DNA of 8,145 nt, from assembly GCA_000431315.1 (NCBI GenBank), contig HF989707.1, positions 1 to 8,145 of the forward strand. Reading direction: 5' to 3'. Source of the DNA: Brachyspira sp. CAG:484. GTDB lineage: Bacteria > Cyanobacteriota > Vampirovibrionia > Gastranaerophilales > Gastranaerophilaceae. The notes beneath the pieces were generated by a model. The model made no database searches and was not told where the DNA came from. It saw only the letters and a list, made by a program, of their open reading frames with translations. This document shows, in pieces, positions 5,041 through 8,145 of the stretch; within the stretch, counting starts at the first letter, position 1; the number at the start of each line of letters is the position of its first letter. The translations under genes and the position numbers were made by a program.

Positions 5041-7193
5041 TAGTGCAAACTCTCCGGTACTGCCATCGGAATTGGAACTGGTGCAGGCTGTGCTGCCGGC
5101 TGCGGTGCAGGGGCTGGAGTTGGTGCATGTACAGGCTGAACTGCCTGCTGCTGTGCCTGCTGTTTTTTAAAGTTTTGAAGAACTTCTGCAGGTGTTGTTG
5201 CTTCCTGTATCTGATTCTGTGTTTCCGCCGGAGTAGAGGTTTCTTCCTCTTTTTTGTCTTCTTCCTGTTTAATAATTTTTATGCTGCCAGGTTTTGCCTG
5301 AAATGCAGTGAGTTCAATTTCCGGATAATTAAAATCAACTTTTCCGTATGGTTCGGTTGCTACTTTCATAACGTCACGCCAGATAAGTGCAGGAACAGTA
5401 CCACCCTGAATAGATTTCATATCAGAGTTATCGTCATTTCCTACCCATACACCTGTTACAACGTTTGGAGTGTAGCCTACAAAACTTGCATCTTTGTAAT
5501 CATCTGTTGTACCTGTTTTTCCGGCTGCCGGCTTACCTATATTTGCAGCAACACCTGTACCGCGCTGGATTACAGTTTTAAGCATTGCAGTCATTTCTGC
5601 TGCTGTTTTGAGGCTCAACTGTCTGGAAACTTTTGCTTTCGGAGCTCTATAAACAACTTTGCCGCGTGAGGTTTCAATTCTTTCTATTGCGTAAGGCTGA
5701 ACTATATAACCTCCATTTGCAAATGCTCCGTAGGCTCTGGTTAATTCAAAAAGCTTAACACCGTTTGATCCGAGTGCAATTGTATAATCATATTCAAGCG
5801 GAGTTGTTATACCGAGAACTCTTGCAACCTGTATTACTGCACGAATACCTACTTCTTTGATTAATCTGACAGCGCAAACGTTTGATGATACCATTAATGC
5901 TGAATAAACAGGAATTTCTCCCCTATATTTTGAGCCGTAATTACGCGGAGCCCAGTCGCCGATTTTTATTGGTCTGTCCTCGATTAAATCATTCGGACTG
6001 ATGCCTTTTTCCATAGCCGCAGCATAAACAAAAGGTTTAAATGCAGAACCTGATGGTCTTACAGCCTGAACGCGGTCGTACTGGCTCTGTGTATAATCCT
6101 TTCCGCCGGCATAGGCAAGAATTTTACCGTCAATAGGCGAGAATGAGAATACTGCTGCCTGCTGGTTTTTACCGGTAAGTCCGTATGCTCTCATATTTTT
6201 TAATATTGCTTCATTTACTTTTTGCTGGGTATTGTAATCAATTGTTGTGACTACTTTATAGCCGCCTTGGGAAATATCTGTTTCGTCAAAACCTAATTTT
6301 TCAAGTTCTTTCATTACATAGTCGCAAAAATACGGAGCTTTGTTTGTTGTGTAATATTTTGGAACGGATGTCAGATGTACTTTTGCTTCTTTTGCCTGCT
6401 CATACTCATCTTTTGTAATATATCTCATCTTATACATTCTCAAAAGAACCTGATTACGTCTTTGAACAGCTAAATCCATATTGTTAAACGGTGAATAAAC
6501 TGACGGTGCTTGCGGCAGACCTGCCAGAAGTGCGAGTTCAGGCAGAGTAAGCTGTTTCAGATGTTTATTAAAGTAAATCTGTGCAGCGCCTTCAAAACCA
6601 TATGCACCCGAACCCAGATAAACATTATTCATATACATTTCAAGAATTTGGTCTTTAGAAATGGTTTTTTCAATTCTTGCTGCGATAACAAGCTCTTTTA
6701 TTTTTCTGTCAAAAGTTCTTTCGTTAGACAGGAAAAGTATTCTGGAGAGCTGTTGTGTAATTGTACTTGCACCCTGTACAACATGTCCTGCCAGAATATT
6801 CTGTACTGTTGAACGGGCAAGACCATAAATATCATAGCCTTTGTGTTTATAAAAATTTTTGTCTTCTGTGGCAATGAGGGCTTCTTTCAACTCATCCGGA
6901 ACGTTTTCAATATCAACTTTTGCAAATGTGTAAGCTGTGAATGTTTTAATAATTTCCCCATCAGAAGAATAGAATTTTGTAACAATATTCGGCTTAAATT
7001 CCTCAAGGTTTTTAATAGGTGAAAGCGAGGATAGATATAACTCAAAAGCTGCACCTGCTGCTAATATACATGCGGCCCCAAAGATAGCAAGATTTCTCAT
7101 ATTTGCCCAGAAGCCTGTATTTCTTCTGGAAATATTAGATTTTGCAAAATTCTTTGCAGACATACCTCTTTCAGTTCTTCTTATCCTAACCAT
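5040..7193 (-). CDS. Class A penicillin-binding protein (PBP1A-type transglycosylase/transpeptidase)
   Basis: The 717-residue bifunctional enzyme polymerises lipid II into glycan strands and crosslinks peptides outside the membrane. A basic cytoplasmic start is followed by one membrane anchor (about 34-56). The GT51 domain shows ATEDKNFYKHKG with catalytic E110, GASTITQQL (141-149), RKIKE with second glutamate E167, and EMYMNNVYLGSGAYG (185-199). The transpeptidase domain has SAFK (nucleophile S383, K386), SSN (436-438) and KTG (559-561), all intact. After about residue 640 comes a charged, then Gln/Pro/Ala-rich low-complexity tail that ends PESLH. I chose the ATG at 7191-7193 since AAGGG (7204-7208) precedes it by 10 nt; the longer reading from 7250 adds 19 residues encoded by the promoter region. 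Its stop overlaps the rnhC start. A lone PBP1A with a disordered tail would fit elongasome-linked wall synthesis, but that role is inferred. Confidence 0.97.
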   Translation of the reverse strand: MVRIRRTERGMSAKNFAKSNISRRNTGFWANMRNLAIFGAACILAAGAAFELYLSSLSPIKNLEEFKPNIVTKFYSSDGEIIKTFTAYTFAKVDIENVPDELKEALIATEDKNFYKHKGYDIYGLARSTVQNILAGHVVQGASTITQQLSRILFLSNERTFDRKIKELVIAARIEKTISKDQILEMYMNNVYLGSGAYGFEGAAQIYFNKHLKQLTLPELALLAGLPQAPSVYSPFNNMDLAVQRRNQVLLRMYKMRYITKDEYEQAKEAKVHLTSVPKYYTTNKAPYFCDYVMKELEKLGFDETDISQGGYKVVTTIDYNTQQKVNEAILKNMRAYGLTGKNQQAAVFSFSPIDGKILAYAGGKDYTQSQYDRVQAVRPSGSAFKPFVYAAAMEKGISPNDLIEDRPIKIGDWAPRNYGSKYRGEIPVYSALMVSSNVCAVRLIKEVGIRAVIQVARVLGITTPLEYDYTIALGSNGVKLFELTRAYGAFANGGYIVQPYAIERIETSRGKVVYRAPKAKVSRQLSLKTAAEMTAMLKTVIQRGTGVAANIGKPAAGKTGTTDDYKDASFVGYTPNVVTGVWVGNDDNSDMKSIQGGTVPALIWRDVMKVATEPYGKVDFNYPEIELTAFQAKPGSIKIIKQEEDKKEEETSTPAETQNQIQEATTPAEVLQNFKKQQAQQQAVQPVHAPTPAPAPQPAAQPAPVPIPMAVPESLH

Positions 7194-7203
7194 TACTATA
7201 TAT

Positions 7204-7208
7204 CCCTT
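7204..7208 (-). promoter_or_regulatory. Ribosome binding site that decides the PBP start
   Basis: Read on the minus strand this is AAGGG, within GAAGGGA (7203-7209), 10 nt before the ATG at 7193. It excludes the in-frame upstream ATG at 7250, which would be read through the promoter, and is better placed than the GAGGT one base from the next internal ATG (residue 11). Confidence 0.6.
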
Positions 7209-7221
7209 CTTATGATATTTT

Positions 7222-7250
7222 ATTTTATTATAAAATAATAATATAGGCAA
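7222..7250 (-). promoter_or_regulatory. Predicted promoter of the PBP-rnhC unit
   Basis: On the minus strand TTGCCT (7245-7250) and TAAAAT (7222-7227) are 17 nt apart, giving a start near 7215 and a leader of about 22 nt. A TATAAT at 7227-7232 has only 12-nt spacing to the same -35. The arrangement mirrors the promoter before the HIT gene. Confidence 0.5.
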
Positions 7251-7261
7251 ATGTTTTATGA

Positions 7262-7267
7262 TATGAT
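7262..7267 (+). promoter_or_regulatory. -10-like box directly before the cysteine-cluster gene
   Basis: TATGAT ends 6 nt before the ATG at 7274, the same spacing as TATAAT before the 65-residue gene. No Shine-Dalgarno sequence and no convincing -35 box are visible, so a leaderless start is possible but not secure. Confidence 0.3.
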
Positions 7268-7273
7268 TTAATT

Positions 7274-7675
7274 ATGTTTGATTTTTTGTGCAGCATTATC
7301 AATGAAATCCGGTCCTATTTTGTACCCGAACAGGTAGTTTATGAGGTTACGGGTAAATGTAAACAGTGCGGCAAATGCTGTAACTATATGTATAGTATTG
7401 ACACATATACCGAAAAAGAATTTAAAATAATGCAGTTTCTTTTTCCAACATACAGACGGTTTTATATAAAAGGCAAAGATGAGGAGGGGAACTTTATATT
7501 TGCTTGTAAACTAGTAACCCCAGACGGAAAATGTTCTGTTTATAATAAAAGACCTATGATGTGCAGAAAATATCCTGCAAAAAGAGTTCTTTATCCTGCG
7601 AAGCTTCATGATGGCTGCGGATATAAGGTTAACATTAAAACTTTTGATGATTATTTGAAAAAAGACATAAAATAG
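7274..7675 (+). CDS. YkgJ-family cysteine-cluster (zinc/iron-chelating) protein
   Basis: The 133-residue protein has the family's cysteine arrangement: GKCKQCGKCC (C29, C32, C35, C36), then FAC (C78), GKCSVYNKRPMMCRKYP (C87, C97) and DGCGY (C115). The C-x-x-C-x-x-C-C cluster followed by C-x-(I/V)-Y-x-x-R-P-x-x-C-R-x-(F/Y)-P defines the YkgJ/UPF0153 group, thought to bind zinc or an iron-sulphur cluster; its biochemical role is not settled. All eight family cysteines are present, so it is probably intact. There is no membrane segment, although the first 17 residues (MFDFLCSIINEIRSYFV) are amphipathic or hydrophobic. The ATG at 7274 has no ribosome binding site but is the only sensible start. 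It is divergent from the PBP gene (80 nt between starts), and no partner gene follows on the same strand until 8112. Confidence 0.93.
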   Translation: MFDFLCSIINEIRSYFVPEQVVYEVTGKCKQCGKCCNYMYSIDTYTEKEFKIMQFLFPTYRRFYIKGKDEEGNFIFACKLVTPDGKCSVYNKRPMMCRKYPAKRVLYPAKLHDGCGYKVNIKTFDDYLKKDIK

Positions 7676-7683
7676 TTTATAAT

Positions 7684-7752
7684 AAAAAAGCAGAGGAAAA
7701 TATGTCAGAAAAGCTATAAATGTATTCTCAAACAGCCTTTCGTTCCCTCTGC
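7684..7752 (-). terminator. Rho-independent terminator of a minus-strand transcript
   Basis: Read leftward: GCAGAGG (7746-7752) pairs with CCTCTGC (7690-7696), and inside it GAAAGGCT (7734-7741) pairs with AGCTTTTC (7708-7715), eight pairs including one G-U. Six T (7684-7689) follow the closing stem directly. The G-U pair becomes an A-C mismatch on the plus strand and the T-run exists only on the minus strand, so both signs favour leftward transcription. No minus-strand gene ends here. Confidence 0.6.
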
Positions 7753-7830
7753 ACCCGCACCCAAATGAGCGCGCTGTAGTAAAAAACTGGCGTAATGTCG
7801 CGCCTTTGTGACTGCAATAGTATCGAACAG
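7684..7830 (-). ncRNA. Candidate small RNA ending at the 7684 terminator (5' end uncertain)
   Basis: The terminator at 7684-7752 has no coding region to serve, so an RNA reading leftward from about 7830 is inferred. An extended -10-like TGGTATATG (7836-7844) lies upstream, with TTGATT (7861-7866, 19-nt spacing) or TTGTCT (7857-7862, 15-nt spacing) as imperfect -35 boxes. Within the RNA GGCG (7800-7803) and CGCC (7788-7791 region) can pair just before a T6 run. The sequence is more GC-rich than its surroundings. I see no match to the conserved cores of SRP RNA, RNase P RNA or tmRNA; 6S RNA cannot be judged by eye. The 5' end is a guess. Confidence 0.35.
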
Positions 7831-7878
7831 TAAAACATATACCAAAGGTAAAAGACAGACAATCAATCGAACATTTTA
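7753..7878. other. Intergenic stretch without a recognised gene
   Basis: Apart from the body and possible promoter of the candidate minus-strand RNA, it contains an 8-nt direct repeat ATCGAACA at 7822-7829 and 7866-7873. Longer frames through it on the minus strand (for example 7511-7906) run antisense through the cysteine-cluster gene and lack a ribosome binding site, so I do not call them. Confidence 0.5.
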
Positions 7879-7954
7879 AAGTAACAAAAAAACTTTTTTC
7901 GGACACGCTCTAGCCCTGCTCCCGCTATTGCCTCAAAAAGTTTTTTAGTTACTT
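7879..7954 (-). repeat. 76-nt hairpin element, copy 1
   Basis: Bases 7879-7898 and 7935-7954 are 20-nt arms that pair at 19 of 20 positions (one A-A mismatch) around a 36-nt loop (7899-7934). The reverse complement of the loop matches the loop of copy 2 (8013-8048) at 25 of 36 positions without gaps, with blocks ATAGCGGGA and AGAGCGTG identical. Orientation is given as minus relative to copy 2. Confidence 0.85.
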
Positions 7955-7992
7955 AGAAGAAGGCACTGCCAAAGAAAAACAAATAGAAAAAT

Positions 7993-8068
7993 AAGGGAAA
8001 ATATTTGTTTTCGAAACGATAGCGGGAACGGAGTGAGAGCGTGCTTGAGAAAATAAATATTTTCACTT
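7993..8068 (+). repeat. 76-nt hairpin element, copy 2
   Basis: Bases 7993-8012 and 8049-8068 are 20-nt arms with 18 Watson-Crick pairs, one G-U and one G-A mismatch around a 36-nt loop (8013-8048). Length, arm length and loop length equal those of copy 1, but most of the arm sequence differs; both begin AAG and end CTT. The two copies are head to head, 38 nt apart, upstream of the gene starting at 8112. Confidence 0.85.
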
Positions 8069-8100
8069 AAAAAAGAAAGAAATAAAAGCAAAACAAAAAA

Positions 8101-8104
8101 GGAG
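8101..8104 (+). promoter_or_regulatory. Strong ribosome binding site of the gene at 8112
   Basis: GGAG, in the context AAAAAAGGAGA, lies 7 nt before ATG 8112-8114, the best Shine-Dalgarno in the window. The 30 nt before it are an unstructured A-rich leader, which suggests a well-translated gene. Confidence 0.75.
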
Positions 8105-8111
8105 ATTAAGT

Positions 8112-8145
8112 ATGGAAAACGCAGTAAAGACAAGACTTCGGGGGG
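8112..8145 (+). CDS. Start of a gene cut by the right window edge
   Basis: Only eleven codons are visible, giving MENAVKTRLRG, and the frame is open to the edge. The start is supported by GGAG at 7-nt spacing. The product cannot be identified from so short a piece. It lies downstream of the twin 76-nt hairpins, which would be in its leader if its promoter lies before them. Confidence 0.6.
   Translation, partial: MENAVKTRLRG

Noticed and set aside
4932..5669. Long plus-strand frame opposite the penicillin-binding protein
   Set aside because: It is antisense to a clear gene and its Cys/Leu-rich repetitive translation reflects the complement of the Gln/Pro/Ala tail codons.
7194..7250. 19-residue N-terminal extension of the penicillin-binding protein from an ATG at 7250
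   Set aside because: The segment coincides with a promoter-like TTGCCT-17-TAAAAT and has no ribosome binding site ahead of it; the ATG at 7193 has AAGGG at good spacing.
7701..7719. Tiny plus-strand peptide MSEKL after AGAGG, as a possible leader peptide
   Set aside because: Five codons with a fair ribosome binding site arise easily by chance, and the sequence is better explained as the complement of a minus-strand terminator.
7815..7880. TTCGA-containing segments as a possible tRNA T-arm or tmRNA
   Set aside because: GTTCGAT on the minus strand is not flanked by a matching T-stem, and no acceptor stem or anticodon arm can be drawn.
7511..7906. Minus-strand frame across the end of the cysteine-cluster gene
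   Set aside because: It has no ribosome binding site, runs antisense through a well-supported gene, and crosses the candidate terminator and a hairpin arm.
7879..8068. CRISPR array
   Set aside because: There are only two units, in opposite orientation, each internally palindromic with variable arms; this is not a repeat-spacer pattern.
7945..8133. Hydrophobic 62-residue minus-strand frame
   Set aside because: The Leu/Phe richness comes from the complement of A-rich leader sequence; it overlaps the start of the gene at 8112 and the 76-nt hairpin.

Overview
The window looks like a piece of chromosome from an AT-rich, probably gut-associated bacterium. The best lineage clue is the pilin-like protein at 3126-3854. 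Its leader region (KGFTLAEVLITLGIIG) and its D-x-N-G / PN-x-x-G-x-D-x-F block are of a kind I associate with Candidatus Gastranaerophilales (Melainabacteria/Vampirovibrionia). This placement is inference. A PBP1A-type enzyme beside an RNase HIII fits it but does not prove it. The standard code is used, with TAA and TAG stops.

Layout. At 1-2135, three leftward genes form a likely operon, in transcription order: a HIT-family protein, spermidine synthase (speE), and a GT4-type glycosyltransferase cut by the left edge. A good sigma70-like promoter (2164-2192) precedes the HIT gene. At 2193-4207 lies an accessory-looking stretch: a 102-residue orphan protein, a small XRE/Cro-type repressor on the minus strand, a divergently transcribed pilin-like protein, and a 65-residue orphan. 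The spacer between repressor and pilin holds four TTAGC-type sites around a near-consensus promoter. Two copies of a conserved 25-nt sequence plus hairpin (2598-2645 and 3900-3946) bracket the repressor-pilin pair.

At 4208-4401, between convergent genes, there is no gene but a strong 17-bp terminator-like hairpin and several smaller hairpins. At 4402-7193, a bifunctional class A penicillin-binding protein and a short RNase HIII are read leftward with overlapping stop and start (TAATG). At 7274-7675 a YkgJ-type cysteine-cluster protein is read rightward, apparently without a leader.

The gene-poor stretch 7676-8111 holds a minus-strand intrinsic terminator, which suggests an unannotated small RNA. 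It also holds two 76-nt hairpin elements of identical geometry (20-nt arm, 36-nt loop, 20-nt arm) in opposite orientation. Their arms differ in sequence but keep pairing, and their loops match at 25 of 36 positions. A new gene with an excellent ribosome binding site begins at 8112 and runs off the right edge.

Most genes here are housekeeping (polyamine synthesis, cell wall synthesis, RNA:DNA hybrid removal, nucleotide hydrolysis). The parts most worth a second look are non-coding: the twin 76-nt elements, the duplicated hairpin module with a compensatory base change, the putative operator array controlling a pilin, and the candidate minus-strand RNA.
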